Shown: positions 1 to 9,568, numbered from the stretch's first letter. The stretch is DNA of 64,000 bases from Maioricimonas rarisocia (GCF_007747795.1 NZ_CP036275.1:3712001-3776000), one strand, 5' to 3'. The notes: generated by a model not told the origin, from the letters alone. Made by a program: numbers and translations.

Positions 1-727
1 CGATCACCGGGATCCGCGAGTGTCCCGAATCGAGCAGAATCCGTCGCGCCTCTTCGAGAGAAGCGGTCGAGGGGATGGTGACGATATCGGTCCGGGGCGT
101 CATGACGGCGGTGACGTCCTCGTGACGCAACTCCATGACTCGGTGCAGCATGCGACCGGCACGGGACTCCAGGATGCCTTCCCGCTCCCCTTCGTTGACG
201 ACACTCTGCAGCTCGTCGGTAAACGATTCGAGCGTCTCGGGAGCCGGGTCCTGACGTCCCGCCATGCGGTGGATGATCGTGTCGATCCAGACCGCCGGAT
301 TGCGCAGGGGACGGGTCGCGACGGCTGCAAACTGCAGCAGCGGCCAGAGCAGGTAGAGCAGTTCCTCGCCCCAGACGCGCGAAAGTGACCAGGGAAGCAT
401 CAGCAGCGTCAGTCCCAGGACGACCGTGATGCCGACGACATCGGCAACGAACAGCCACCACGAGAATGCTTCCACTCCACCGTAACGCGTCGCCGCAAAC
501 AGCATCAGCAGTGCAATCGAGCTGACACCGAACAGCAGTTCACACGCCTGCAGGGCCTGCTCGTCCCACTTGAGGATCAGGCCGAAGCGATCCTCGTTTT
601 TGCGTGCGCGGCAGATCTGCTCCAGGCGGCTGCGGGAAAAATTTCGCAGGCTGTAGCATCCGATCGACAGAAGCGCGCTGGCGAACCAGCAGAGGCCGGT
701 AATCGCAGGGACGACGATGCTCGACAA
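1..727 (-). CDS. CNNM/CorC-type membrane protein with CBS domains (partial)
   Basis: The reading frame continues off the left edge, so only about 242 N-terminal residues are present. It begins with hydrophobic segments typical of the CNNM (DUF21) transmembrane domain, followed by a linker with the family hallmark ESRAGRMLHRVMEL and then VMTPRTDIVTIP, the start of the first CBS domain. The family is associated with magnesium/cobalt efflux and older 'hemolysin' names. No ATG is available near the start. A TTG at 727, or a CTG overlapping the ybeY stop, is the likely initiator, so the start is uncertain. It lies 20 nt downstream of ybeY on the same strand, a common bacterial arrangement, and is probably the last gene of the phoH operon seen here. 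Confidence 0.85.
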   Translation of the reverse strand, partial: MSSIVVPAITGLCWFASALLSIGCYSLRNFSRSRLEQICRARKNEDRFGLILKWDEQALQACELLFGVSSIALLMLFAATRYGGVEAFSWWLFVADVVGITVVLGLTLLMLPWSLSRVWGEELLYLLWPLLQFAAVATRPLRNPAVWIDTIIHRMAGRQDPAPETLESFTDELQSVVNEGEREGILESRAGRMLHRVMELRHEDVTAVMTPRTDIVTIPSTASLEEARRILLDSGHSRIPVI

Positions 728-747
728 GATTTGACTCGCCTGTAGTT

Positions 748-1254
748 TCAGATGCCGGCCTGACCACCCGGTGCGACCGGCTCGTCCTCATAGTGTGGCG
801 TGATGCCCCACTTTTTCAAGACGTCCCGCTCCCGGGCCCGCATCTTGCTCCGATCCTCCGCTGTCTGGTCGTCGTAACCGCACAGATGCAACAGTCCGTG
901 CACGACGTACAGGGTCAGCTCCGCATCCGCATCCCAGCCGAACTCCTCCGCCTGGCGGACCGCGGTTTCCGTACTGACGACGACCTCTCCCTCGACATGC
1001 CGGTCCCCTGCTTCGCCCTCCACCGGAGCGTCACAGAGCAGGAAACTGAGCACATCGGTGGCATAATCGTGGTCGAGGTGGTTCCGGTTCACTTCGTGAA
1101 TCGTCGGGTCATCGACAAGGGCCAGACTGATCTCGGCGGACGCAATCCGCTCGTCGGCGAGAGTCGACTCGACGACCTGACGCAACCTTTGCTGGTCGCA
1201 GATCATCCGGTCCTGCTCGTCGGCAATTTCGATGGTGTACGTGGGAAAAGTCAT
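748..1254 (-). CDS. ybeY: YbeY, endoribonuclease of 16S rRNA 3'-end maturation
   Basis: This 168-residue protein has the usual YbeY length. The signature HGLLHLCGYDD near residue 130 matches the family zinc motif HGxLHLxGYDH, except that the last ligand is Asp instead of His. The N-terminal half contains the expected VNRNHLDHDYATDVLSF block. YbeY is a zinc-dependent RNase that works with the ribosome in rRNA maturation and quality control. Its start overlaps the stop of the upstream HD-domain gene as ATGA (1251-1254), so translation is probably coupled. Conserved synteny with phoH and the 7TM-HD gene supports the call. Confidence 0.95.
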   Translation of the reverse strand: MTFPTYTIEIADEQDRMICDQQRLRQVVESTLADERIASAEISLALVDDPTIHEVNRNHLDHDYATDVLSFLLCDAPVEGEAGDRHVEGEVVVSTETAVRQAEEFGWDADAELTLYVVHGLLHLCGYDDQTAEDRSKMRARERDVLKKWGITPHYEDEPVAPGGQAGI

Positions 1255-3590
1255 GCGGTCCGGGCGTCGGGGTAGCGAATGCGTCCGTGGTAAATACCGA
1301 TCAGCGACTTCACGAGCGAAGCCTCGATCGTGCGAATCTCGCTGAGCGTCAGGGAACTTTCGTCGAACTGACCGTCCAGCAGACGCTTCATCGTAATGTT
1401 GTGGACGAGCGTTTCAATCCGCTTTGGTGTCGGGTCGGTCAGGGCTCGGCTGGCGCTTTCGACGGCGTCGGACAGCATCAACACCCCCGTCTCCCGTGAC
1501 TGCGGCTTCGGGCCGGGATAACGGAAGGACGACTCTTCGGCATCGGTCCGGTGATCCGGCTGCGTTTCCGCCTGCTTGGCCGCCTCGTGGTAGAAGTACT
1601 CGACCAGCGTCGTGCCGTGGTGCTGTTCGATAAAGTCGATCAGGGCTTGCGGAAGGTTGTGCTGCTCGGCCAAGTGCACGCCGTCCTTGACGTGGCCGAT
1701 GATGATCAGCGTGCTCATCGCGGGGGCCAGATGCGCATGGCGACTCTCTGTGCCGGTCTGCAGATTCTCGATGAAGTACTGCGGCTTGAGCATCTTGCCG
1801 ATGTCGTGGAAGTACGCTCCCACCCGGACGAGCAGTCCGTTGGCTCCGATCGCTTCGGCTGCTGTTTCCGCAATGCTTCCCACGGTCACCGAGTGGTTGT
1901 ACGTGCCGGGAGCCCGCTGCACGAGTTCCTGCAGCAGCGGATGGGACGGGTCGCTCATCTCGAGCAGGCTGATGTCGGTCACCACGCCGAAAGTCGATTC
2001 GATGAACGGCAGGCTGCCCGCCACCAGGTAACTGCCGGCCAGGCACCAGGCGGCCCCCTTCGCGCTCTGCTGCAGCAGCGTCCAGTCATCGAACGCCTCT
2101 GTAAGTGACTGTGCGGCGACGACGCCCATTCCCAGACTGACCAGAAAGTATGTGGCAGCCGTGTAGACGCCGACCAGGATCAGTTTGGACCGCGACGCGA
2201 CGCGCGTCAGCGGGACGATCGCCATGGCCGCCGTGCTCATCAGAATCACGAACTGCGACAGGGCCGTGGTCGTCGAAAGTGTGATGATCAGACACAGCGT
2301 GAAGCCGGTCATCGTCGCCAGCACCTGGTTGTAGGCCAGCGACAGGACCATCACCGCACCGATGAGCGGAATCACCTCCGCACGCCAGGGATCGTACGAC
2401 AGGGCTCTGCCGAGTCCTGTGGCCACCACGATCACCGCCAGGTAGATCGAAAGCCGGCTGAGGCTGCGAACCAGGCGCGGTTCGTTGTGAAGGATGTAGT
2501 ACCCATTCAGCGCCGCCAGCACCAGCACCATCACGAATACGACGATCAGTCGAATCGTCCTGGCCAGCGGCGTGATCTGCTGTTCGGCGGCCCGGTATTC
2601 GTCGGCGAGAATGGCCAGCTTCGTGGTGTCGATCACTTCGCCGGGGCGGACCAGCAGGTCTCCCGCGTTGTAGACGTCCATCACGTCCGGAACGCGGGTG
2701 CGGGCGGCCGCCTTGGCCTCCTTCGTCGCAGCTTCGTCGTACTGCAGCGTGGGGGGCGTTTCGACGAGCAACCAGTGCGAAAGCGCCGGGCGGATCGGTT
2801 CCTTCAGACTCGGATAGGAAAGCCAGGATCGTCCGAGATCACCCGCCTCGCTGAGCTGATCGATCAGTCGCACCTGCGGCAGCAGGACTTCGTGTGCTTC
2901 TTCCGTCACCCCGGGACTGACGACACGAATGTAACTGTCCCGTTCGATCTCGTTGATTCGCACGTCCCGCTCGTCGATGACGCCGTACCGCCGCAGCGGG
3001 CTGATGAACTTCGAGAAGTCATCGACAATGTCGTCGATCCGGGTTTCGGCCGTCCGCATGTCGCCGGCCGAGACCGCCTGCTTGAGCGACTGGTAGCGAT
3101 CGTTTCGATTCGGAGCCGCGAACGGTCGTCCGCGGGGGCGTTCTTCGTCTTCGGTCGGCTCGAGCAGACCGAAGGCCGCCCGCGTCCGTTCCGACAGCTC
3201 GTCGAGGTCTTCGGAGAGGGCAATTTCTCCGAGCGCGGCCCGCAGCTGCTGCGGCAGGCTGATCAGACGCTCGTCGTGGTTGCCGAAGATGAACGGCACC
3301 CGTTTGGCGGCTGCATCGCGCGCCCGCTCGGTGTCGACCCGGTCAACCCGTTCGAAATCGAGCTTTGCCGCGATCCCGTGTGGAGCATAGTCTCCCACCC
3401 GGTACGGGAAGGAGGCACTCCAGGCCTGTACGGCTGCGAGCAGCAGCACGACCGCAGCGAAGACCAGTCCCAGGCGGGACAGGACGCTACGGTTGCTGAG
3501 ATGGCTGAGCAGGCGGCTCAGTCCGCTCTCTTTCCCGCGCACGTTCAGTACGCGGTTCGCTCGCGATTTTTTCTGGCCGAAGCCAAACAT
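1251..3590 (-). CDS. 7TM-HD family phosphodiesterase (PgpH/YqfF-like)
   Basis: A 779-residue membrane protein. An N-terminal TM (about residues 38-58) is followed by a large extracytoplasmic 7TMR-HDED-type region, a cluster of TM helices (about 345-540) and a cytoplasmic HD domain (about 555-730). The HD metal ligands are visible: TYNHS, YFHDIGK, a following IIIGHVKDG, the EQHHGT pair and a C-terminal LSDAVE Asp. In Firmicutes, PgpH of this architecture degrades c-di-AMP; the substrate here is inferred. It lies between phoH (74 nt upstream) and ybeY (4-nt overlap), the same order as phoH-yqfF-yqfG in Bacillus. Confidence 0.92.
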   Translation of the reverse strand: MFGFGQKKSRANRVLNVRGKESGLSRLLSHLSNRSVLSRLGLVFAAVVLLLAAVQAWSASFPYRVGDYAPHGIAAKLDFERVDRVDTERARDAAAKRVPFIFGNHDERLISLPQQLRAALGEIALSEDLDELSERTRAAFGLLEPTEDEERPRGRPFAAPNRNDRYQSLKQAVSAGDMRTAETRIDDIVDDFSKFISPLRRYGVIDERDVRINEIERDSYIRVVSPGVTEEAHEVLLPQVRLIDQLSEAGDLGRSWLSYPSLKEPIRPALSHWLLVETPPTLQYDEAATKEAKAAARTRVPDVMDVYNAGDLLVRPGEVIDTTKLAILADEYRAAEQQITPLARTIRLIVVFVMVLVLAALNGYYILHNEPRLVRSLSRLSIYLAVIVVATGLGRALSYDPWRAEVIPLIGAVMVLSLAYNQVLATMTGFTLCLIITLSTTTALSQFVILMSTAAMAIVPLTRVASRSKLILVGVYTAATYFLVSLGMGVVAAQSLTEAFDDWTLLQQSAKGAAWCLAGSYLVAGSLPFIESTFGVVTDISLLEMSDPSHPLLQELVQRAPGTYNHSVTVGSIAETAAEAIGANGLLVRVGAYFHDIGKMLKPQYFIENLQTGTESRHAHLAPAMSTLIIIGHVKDGVHLAEQHNLPQALIDFIEQHHGTTLVEYFYHEAAKQAETQPDHRTDAEESSFRYPGPKPQSRETGVLMLSDAVESASRALTDPTPKRIETLVHNITMKRLLDGQFDESSLTLSEIRTIEASLVKSLIGIYHGRIRYPDARTA

Positions 3591-3664
3591 GGTTTACAAC
3601 GCCTTTTCGACGTCTGGTGCATGAGTGCCGGCGAACTGTCGCCGCAGCCAATGTCGCTGCGTCA

Positions 3665-4621
3665 CTACCGACGCGCCGACGAGCGCCCGCCGCTCCCTTT
3701 CTCGTAGGCATCGACGATTTCACGCACCAGTCGGTGACGCACGATATCGCGTCCGGTCAGTTCCACGACTGCGACACCTTCGATGTGGCTCAGCCGCTGG
3801 ATGGCGTCGGCCAGTCCGGACGCAACGTTCTCGGGGAGATCGGACTGGGTCCGGTCGCCGGTGACCACGACTTTCGACCCTTCACCCATCCGCGTCAGGA
3901 ACATTTTCATCTGCGTGATGGTCGTGTTCTGGGCTTCATCAAGGATGATGAATGTGTCGTTGAGCGTTCGGCCCCGCATGAAGGCCAGCGGAACGATCTC
4001 GACGACATCGCTTTCCATGTAGCGCCGGACCTGCTCGAAATTCAGCATGTCGTTCATGGCATCGAGCAGCGGTCGCAGAAACGGATTGACTTTCGCGAGC
4101 AGGTCGCCCGGCAGAAATCCGAGCTTTTCGCCGGCTTCGACCGCTGGGCGAACGAGCACGATCTTGCGGACCTGTTCCTGCCGCATCGCATTCACCGCCA
4201 TGGCGACAGCCAGATACGTCTTCCCGCAGCCGGCCGGGCCGGTACACATCACGACATCATGCTCGCGGATCGCATCAACGTAGCGGGCCTGCCCCGGCGT
4301 GCGCGGGCGGATACTGCGCGCTTTCTCGAACAGGTCGATCGCGGAAGACGTCGCATCGATGTCGCCGCCGCTGCGTCCAATCACACTGGAGACGTCTTCG
4401 TCGTGCAGCACGCCCTGGCGACGGGCAACGGACAGCAGTTCCTCCACCGCCTTGCGGCCCTGCTCGAGATCGGGCTCTTCGCCTTCGATCAGCAGGGCGT
4501 CGCCGCGATGGACGATGCGCACTCCCAGCGCCTCGCGCAGGCGGCGCAGGTGAGCATCCTGGGCCCCGAACAAGGTGCGAACCAGATCGGCATCAGAGAT
4601 CGGTATGGTGGCGGTCGACAT
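3665..4621 (-). CDS. phoH: PhoH family ATPase
   Basis: A 318-residue protein with an N-terminal KH-like region (residues about 1-110) and a PhoH P-loop domain. Walker A is GPAGCGKTYLA (about residue 133). Walker B is FIILDEAQN, followed by the family-diagnostic FLTRMGEGSKVVVTGD. PhoH proteins are cytoplasmic ATPases linked to RNA metabolism; the exact reaction is not settled. It is the first gene of the minus-strand operon phoH, 7TM-HD, ybeY, CNNM. The start at 4621 gives the expected family length, but no strong Shine-Dalgarno sequence is visible. Confidence 0.93.
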   Translation of the reverse strand: MSTATIPISDADLVRTLFGAQDAHLRRLREALGVRIVHRGDALLIEGEEPDLEQGRKAVEELLSVARRQGVLHDEDVSSVIGRSGGDIDATSSAIDLFEKARSIRPRTPGQARYVDAIREHDVVMCTGPAGCGKTYLAVAMAVNAMRQEQVRKIVLVRPAVEAGEKLGFLPGDLLAKVNPFLRPLLDAMNDMLNFEQVRRYMESDVVEIVPLAFMRGRTLNDTFIILDEAQNTTITQMKMFLTRMGEGSKVVVTGDRTQSDLPENVASGLADAIQRLSHIEGVAVVELTGRDIVRHRLVREIVDAYEKGSGGRSSARR

Positions 4622-5167
4622 GCACTTCGCTGAAAGGAACTATGGTCGGCACCGTCGGGGGCGAAATCGCCTCGCACGCATCAAGAATCAACGGAGCGGA
4701 CAAGCGGCATGTTTCAAAAGCAATGAATCTGACCAGCGTCAATTCGAACGGCGTCATAGAGCGGCACTGCGCCCGGTTCACCGGTTGTGCCGGAAATCCC
4801 GCCCCTGCCACCACGGTGCGGCAGACGCCTCCGACAATTTCAGATTCTAGGTCTGCCCGTGGCAGTTGGGAAGTATTTCGACGAACACCCCGGAAAAGCT
4901 CGGAAAATGCTCAACTTTTGTCCGGCTGCTCCGGCTGCAGCCATGCCGGGGGAATAGGTAAACCACGAAAAAGACACGCTTTCCGCCTGTCGGTTTCCCG
5001 GAAACTGTACCGGTCAGGCAGTTTTTTTCGAATCTACTGAAGCTCCTACCCGCACGGATTCGATGAATGCGACAGGCCGTCCGTACCGGTTCGCGGCGGC
5101 GGCACTGCTGCCGCATTGGCTCGAATTCGGTTTTGGCGAACCGGCCGGGTCTCTCGAGGATGTGTCT
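4622..5167. other. Divergent intergenic region with structured leader
   Basis: About 545 bases lie between phoH (leftward) and the ExeA-like ATPase (rightward). Open frames here have no coding character. The right half, from about 4915, can fold into nested hairpins (GGCTGC paired with GCAGCC inside a CCGGC/GCCGG stem) followed by a terminator-like hairpin with a T7 run (see 4985-5028). No confident promoter was found on either strand. Confidence 0.5.
4985..5028 (+). terminator. Intrinsic terminator or attenuator upstream of the ATPase gene
   Basis: GCCTG (4985-4989) pairs with CAGGC (5015-5019). Inside this, CGG pairs with CCG, and GTTTC pairs with GAAAC across a CCG loop. The hairpin is followed by AG and seven T residues (5022-5028). 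It has the right polarity to stop plus-strand transcription, yet no plus-strand gene precedes it. It would therefore terminate a leader or small RNA, or act as an attenuator 140 nt before the next gene. Confidence 0.55.
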
Positions 5168-6979
5168 GTGCAACAGAACTCGACGCAGGATGTCGTGACG
5201 TTTTTTGGTTTCGATGCCCGACCTTTCCAGACCGGCGCGCATACCGATCGCGCTTCGTCCGTCGGTCCTCTGGGAGAGAATCTCGAAACACTGGTGCAGG
5301 CGCTGCGCGAAGGGACCGCTGTCTCCATTGTGACCGGGCCGGCCGGCTCCGGAAAATCGACACTGTGCAAACGGATTGCCCACAGTCACGAGGTGCCGCT
5401 GGCGCCGGTGCTGCTGGGCAGCGGACGGTTCGACGATCCCCTCGCAATTCTGCAGGCGGTCCTGTTCGAACTGGACGAACCGTACGAGGGGCTGGGGATT
5501 CAGGAGCTGCGACTGCGGCTGCTGAAACGGGCGCGACAGCTTCGTCCGGCGCAGGACGGCCTGCTCGTCATCATCGATGAGGCCGAACTGCTTGCCTCCG
5601 ACGTCCTCGAAGAACTGCGCAGCTGGACCGCGCACAGCGACGAGGGCAGCGCACTCGTTCACCTGGTGCTGTGCGGCAGCATCGAATTCGATGAGCGGCT
5701 TGCCGCCCCGGAACTGCAGGGACTCAATCAGCGAATCGGTTGTCTGGTGACCACCGACTCACTCACCTTTGACGAATCAGTCCAGTTCGTTTCAGGGCAG
5801 TTCGAGTCGGTCGGCGTTTCGCCGGAACTGATCCTCGACGAAGAGGCGTTCGAACTGATCTGTCGCGCCAGCGACGGCAACCTCAAAGGGATCTGCACAC
5901 TTGCCGACCGGGTTCTGAGGGATGCGGCCGCCGCCGGCGAAAAGCCGGTCGGCACTGAAGCCGTTATTGCGGCCCTTCGTGAACTGCGTGACCTGCCGGT
6001 GCATTGGAACCTTCCCGCGCAGCTCGCGGAGTCGGCAGGCAACCCGGAGACCGCCGACGACAATGTGCCGCAGGAGGACTCCTCTGCGGCCGCTCCGGTC
6101 GACGTGCCAGGCTGGAACGACAGTGAAGACGATGTCGCCGTTCTGGAATTCGGACCCGACGACGGTCCGTCCGCGGCAGCCCCGAACGATCCCCCCGATC
6201 AAGCAGACGAGCAGCAAACCATGGACAGCACGTCGACTTCCGGCGTCGTCGAATTCAGCGTTGACGACCCGTATGCGGCTCTCGATCAGCAGCACGGTAC
6301 TTGGGGCGACGTCGTTCCGCTCAAGCCGGTCATTCCCGCCTCAGTCGCGGCAGATGCCGACGCACGGCAGCAGGAAGACTCCGAGACCGTCGAGGCGCCT
6401 GCGTCCTCATCCGGAAGCCCTGCCGTCGAGCCGGCCGCAGAGATGCCCGACTCCACGCAGGATGCCGAGGTCGACATAAGTTGTGATGCCGAAACCGAGG
6501 CCCGGATTCAGGCCGATCTGGAGTCGCTCAGCCAGCAGATTCACGAGGCGTTGCGAAACACCGGCCGCCTCCGCACGAATTCGGAACACTTCCCGTCCGA
6601 GTGGTATGGTGACGATGTCGAGTACGACGTGATCCAGCCGGATGATGGATCCTTTGACGCGTCTTGCGAGAACACTGAAGCGGAACAGCCAGCCGTTCCG
6701 ACCGAAGTCGACGCTGAGGATCACAGCGAACCCGAACTCTCGACCGAATCGTCTGGCGGCGACATCGTCCCGCTTGCTGAACCGGAACCGGTCGGGGCTT
6801 CGGCCGATGCGGACGCGGATGCGGCGAGCGGAGAACTCGACGCGCAGGAGGCGGACGAACTACGTGACAGCGGGGAGGAATTCGACGAGTCGGATCCGCC
6901 ACGTAGTCGCTATGCCCTGCTCTTCAGCCGGTTGAAGCGGCGCCGTGCCGATGTCGTCCGGCGATTCTCGGACGCGTAA
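5168..6979 (+). CDS. ExeA/MshM-like AAA ATPase with long acidic tail
   Basis: The N-terminal 270 residues form an AAA ATPase of the ExeA type. The entry motif is VTFFGFDARPF, Walker A is GPAGSGKST, Walker B is LLVIIDEAE, and a C-terminal lid includes CRASDGNLKGICTLADRVL. ExeA-type ATPases power or assemble secretion and pilus-like machines; the role here is unknown. About 330 residues of Asp/Glu/Ala/Ser-rich low-complexity sequence follow, ending in a short basic tail (RLKRRRADVVRRF). I chose GTG 5168, which has GAGGA 7 nt upstream and aligns with the family N-terminus. The frame is open back to an ATG at 5063. Confidence 0.75.
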   Translation: MQQNSTQDVVTFFGFDARPFQTGAHTDRASSVGPLGENLETLVQALREGTAVSIVTGPAGSGKSTLCKRIAHSHEVPLAPVLLGSGRFDDPLAILQAVLFELDEPYEGLGIQELRLRLLKRARQLRPAQDGLLVIIDEAELLASDVLEELRSWTAHSDEGSALVHLVLCGSIEFDERLAAPELQGLNQRIGCLVTTDSLTFDESVQFVSGQFESVGVSPELILDEEAFELICRASDGNLKGICTLADRVLRDAAAAGEKPVGTEAVIAALRELRDLPVHWNLPAQLAESAGNPETADDNVPQEDSSAAAPVDVPGWNDSEDDVAVLEFGPDDGPSAAAPNDPPDQADEQQTMDSTSTSGVVEFSVDDPYAALDQQHGTWGDVVPLKPVIPASVAADADARQQEDSETVEAPASSSGSPAVEPAAEMPDSTQDAEVDISCDAETEARIQADLESLSQQIHEALRNTGRLRTNSEHFPSEWYGDDVEYDVIQPDDGSFDASCENTEAEQPAVPTEVDAEDHSEPELSTESSGGDIVPLAEPEPVGASADADADAASGELDAQEADELRDSGEEFDESDPPRSRYALLFSRLKRRRADVVRRFSDA

Positions 6980-7000
6980 GCACCGTTACGATTCGCGAGG

Positions 7001-9568
7001 TCAGCTGCGGGCGGGCTGCTTGAGCTGGGACTGGATGATGTCCTCGAAACGTCGCCAGTCGATCGGCTTGGTGAGATAGCCGTCGCATCCTGCCTGCAGG
7101 CACCGCTCACGGTCGCCGCTCATGGCGTTGGCTGTCAGAGCGATGATCGGTTTGCGAAAGCCCGATCGCCGCAGTTCGCGCGTCGCCTGATGTCCGTCCA
7201 TTTCGGGCATCTCGATGTCCATCAGGACCAGGTCGTATCCGTCGCCCGTCTCTTCGGCAGTGAGGACCTGATGAACGGCGGCCTTCCCGTCTTCGACGAC
7301 ATCGACCTCGCCGCCTCGCTGACTGAGGCGGTACCTGAGCAGATGCTGGTTGACCTGTCCGTCCTCGGCAACGAGGAACCGCCTGCCGCTCCAACTCGCT
7401 GAGACTGTCGGGGCCGTCGCAGGTTCCGGCTCGACCCGAGCGGGCTGTTCTGCAAACGTGACCGGTATCGCCAGGGTGAATCGGCTGCCTTCGCCGGGGG
7501 AGCTTTCCACAGTAAGGTCACCGCCAAGCAGTTCGGCCAGACGGCGTGAAACGGACAGCCCCAGACCGGTTCCGCCGAACCGCCGCGTGGTGGAGGTATC
7601 CGCCTGTTCGAACGGCTGGAACAGCCGTTTGACCTGTTCCTTGTCCAGGCCGATGCCGGTGTCGATGACATCGATCACCAGCCACGGTGCACCGTCGTCC
7701 CGTATCTGCTGCTTGCCACGAATGATGACCCGACCGCTGGGGGTAAACTTGATGGCGTTGCCCATCAGGTTCAGCAGGATCTGACGCACGCGCGTCGGGT
7801 CCGTGACGACTGGTGCCGCGAACGACTTGTCCAGATCGAGTTTGAGCTCGAGACCTTTCTGCCGGGCCTGAAGCTGCAGCAGGTCAGACGCATCCCGGAC
7901 CAGCCTCGCCGGATGGCAGACGATCGACTCGATCTGGAGTCGACCGGCCTCGATTTTGGAAAGGTCGAGGATGCCGTTGATCAGTTCGAGCAGATGCCGA
8001 CCGTTCGCGATGATCAGCGAGGCCGATTTCCGGTCCCGTTCCGATCGGGCCTCTTCTTCCAGAATCTCCGCCACCCCGATGACAGCCGCGAGCGGCGTGC
8101 GGATTTCGTGACTCATGTGGGCCAGGAACCGGCTTTTGAGCTGGTTGGCCATCTCGGCCGTCGTTTTCGCGTGCCTCAGCTGCTCTTCGATGAGTTGCGT
8201 GGTCGTAATGTCGACAGCGATCCCCAGGTAGCCCTGGGTTTCGTTCTGTTCGTCGCGGATCGGAGTGACCACGACACGCACCGGCACACACGACCCGTCT
8301 TTGCGAACATACATCCAGACCCGGTCATCCGATCCATTTCGTTCTGCCACGGCGATGAAGGTTCGAAACCCTTCGATCCTCTCACCCAGTTGTGCTGACA
8401 GTTCGGCCGACCGGCGATTGACTTCGCTTTCGAGATGAAACAGTGCCGGCGTCGCACGTCCGACGACTTCGTCTGCAGTATAACCGAGCAGCCGTTCGGC
8501 CCCCCGGTTGAACAGCGTGACCTTCCCCTCCCGGTCGGTCGAAATGATTGACACTTCGGAGGCCGCATTGATGACCGCCTCTTTCAGTGCGTTCACCTGC
8601 GCGAGCGACTGTTCGGTCTGCTTGCGGTCGGTGATGTCGATGACCACGCCATTGAGCCAGCGAGGACGTCCATCCAGGTCACACACCACGTTCGACCGGC
8701 TGCGAACCCAGATGATCTCACCGTCCTTGCGGATCAACCGGTGTTCGACCGGATCGGCGATGCATTCCTCCTCCACTTTGGTGAGGGCATTTCGCACACT
8801 GGGGATGTCTTCCGGGTAAACGATCGAGTAGTACCGCTCGAGTGGCTGGTCGATGAACAGCGAACTGGGATAGCCGGCCAGCGACTCCGAAACATCACTG
8901 ACATACCGCGTGATCCACTGCTCCCCGTCGTACTCACAGCGGTAGGTGACGCCAGGGATGTTGTTCACCAGCGACCGGAAGTGTTCCTCGCTGACCCGCA
9001 GGCGGTCGACATCGTCGTCGTGCTGTTCGCGGCTCTGCCGGGCACGTATCAGACAGGCTGACACGTGCAGTAACGGCGTGATCGCGTCGCCGAAGTTGTT
9101 GTCGAATCCGCCCGGGCGGTTTCCCAACACGATCAGGCCGACCGTCTTCCCGCCGCTGGTCAGCGGCAATCCGAGACTGTTTTCCAGAGGAATGTCGCCC
9201 AGTTGTGCGACCCCATCCGCAGGGGAGGACGGCAGCCGGGTGATCGCCCCCTCCTCGATTGTCTGTCGGAACAGATCGGCGACCGCATCAGGCGAGACCG
9301 GACCAGCCGCGTCGGAGTTCCCTTTCGCCCCGGACGACCAGATGACCCCATCGCTCGCTGCGGCTCTCAGGTGCAGTCTGCCCGGATCGTCTCCGGAGCT
9401 GCAGACTTCACCGACCAGGCCGAAGCGGCTTTGCGTCAGTTTCAGCGTGTGTTGCAGCAGCGTGGTGAACAACTCATCGCAGGGGCGCTCACTCGCCAGT
9501 CGGGACAGCAGGTCGTCAACTGCCTCCAGCAGCGATTCAGCCGACGTTGCCTCCGGCGTTCGACTCAT
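7001..9568 (-). CDS. Hybrid sensor histidine kinase (GAF-PAS-PAS-HisKA-HATPase-REC)
   Basis: This is a roughly 855-residue cytoplasmic-type sensor with no clear TM segment. Domains in order are an N-terminal GAF-like region, two PAS/PAC domains (the first with WVRSRSNVVCDLDGRPRWLNG, the second starting near ISTDREGKVTLFNRG), and a HisKA domain with phospho-acceptor His in FLAHMSHEIRTPL. A HATPase_c domain follows (NLMGNAIKFT, DTGIGLD, GGTGLGL), then a C-terminal receiver with Asp in LVLMDIEMPEMDG. No separate response regulator lies adjacent. I chose the ATG at 9568 (MSRTPEATSAE); the frame is open to 9703, but that extension looks non-coding. Confidence 0.9.
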   Translation of the reverse strand: MSRTPEATSAESLLEAVDDLLSRLASERPCDELFTTLLQHTLKLTQSRFGLVGEVCSSGDDPGRLHLRAAASDGVIWSSGAKGNSDAAGPVSPDAVADLFRQTIEEGAITRLPSSPADGVAQLGDIPLENSLGLPLTSGGKTVGLIVLGNRPGGFDNNFGDAITPLLHVSACLIRARQSREQHDDDVDRLRVSEEHFRSLVNNIPGVTYRCEYDGEQWITRYVSDVSESLAGYPSSLFIDQPLERYYSIVYPEDIPSVRNALTKVEEECIADPVEHRLIRKDGEIIWVRSRSNVVCDLDGRPRWLNGVVIDITDRKQTEQSLAQVNALKEAVINAASEVSIISTDREGKVTLFNRGAERLLGYTADEVVGRATPALFHLESEVNRRSAELSAQLGERIEGFRTFIAVAERNGSDDRVWMYVRKDGSCVPVRVVVTPIRDEQNETQGYLGIAVDITTTQLIEEQLRHAKTTAEMANQLKSRFLAHMSHEIRTPLAAVIGVAEILEEEARSERDRKSASLIIANGRHLLELINGILDLSKIEAGRLQIESIVCHPARLVRDASDLLQLQARQKGLELKLDLDKSFAAPVVTDPTRVRQILLNLMGNAIKFTPSGRVIIRGKQQIRDDGAPWLVIDVIDTGIGLDKEQVKRLFQPFEQADTSTTRRFGGTGLGLSVSRRLAELLGGDLTVESSPGEGSRFTLAIPVTFAEQPARVEPEPATAPTVSASWSGRRFLVAEDGQVNQHLLRYRLSQRGGEVDVVEDGKAAVHQVLTAEETGDGYDLVLMDIEMPEMDGHQATRELRRSGFRKPIIALTANAMSGDRERCLQAGCDGYLTKPIDWRRFEDIIQSQLKQPARS

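Noticed and set aside
2487-3707. 406-codon open frame antisense to the 7TM-HD gene
   Set aside because: The HD-domain gene is clear on the minus strand; the plus frame is low-complexity His/Gln/Arg-rich.
4847-5662. 271-codon minus-strand frame overlapping the ExeA-like ATPase start
   Set aside because: It lies antisense to the Walker A region and has no family features.
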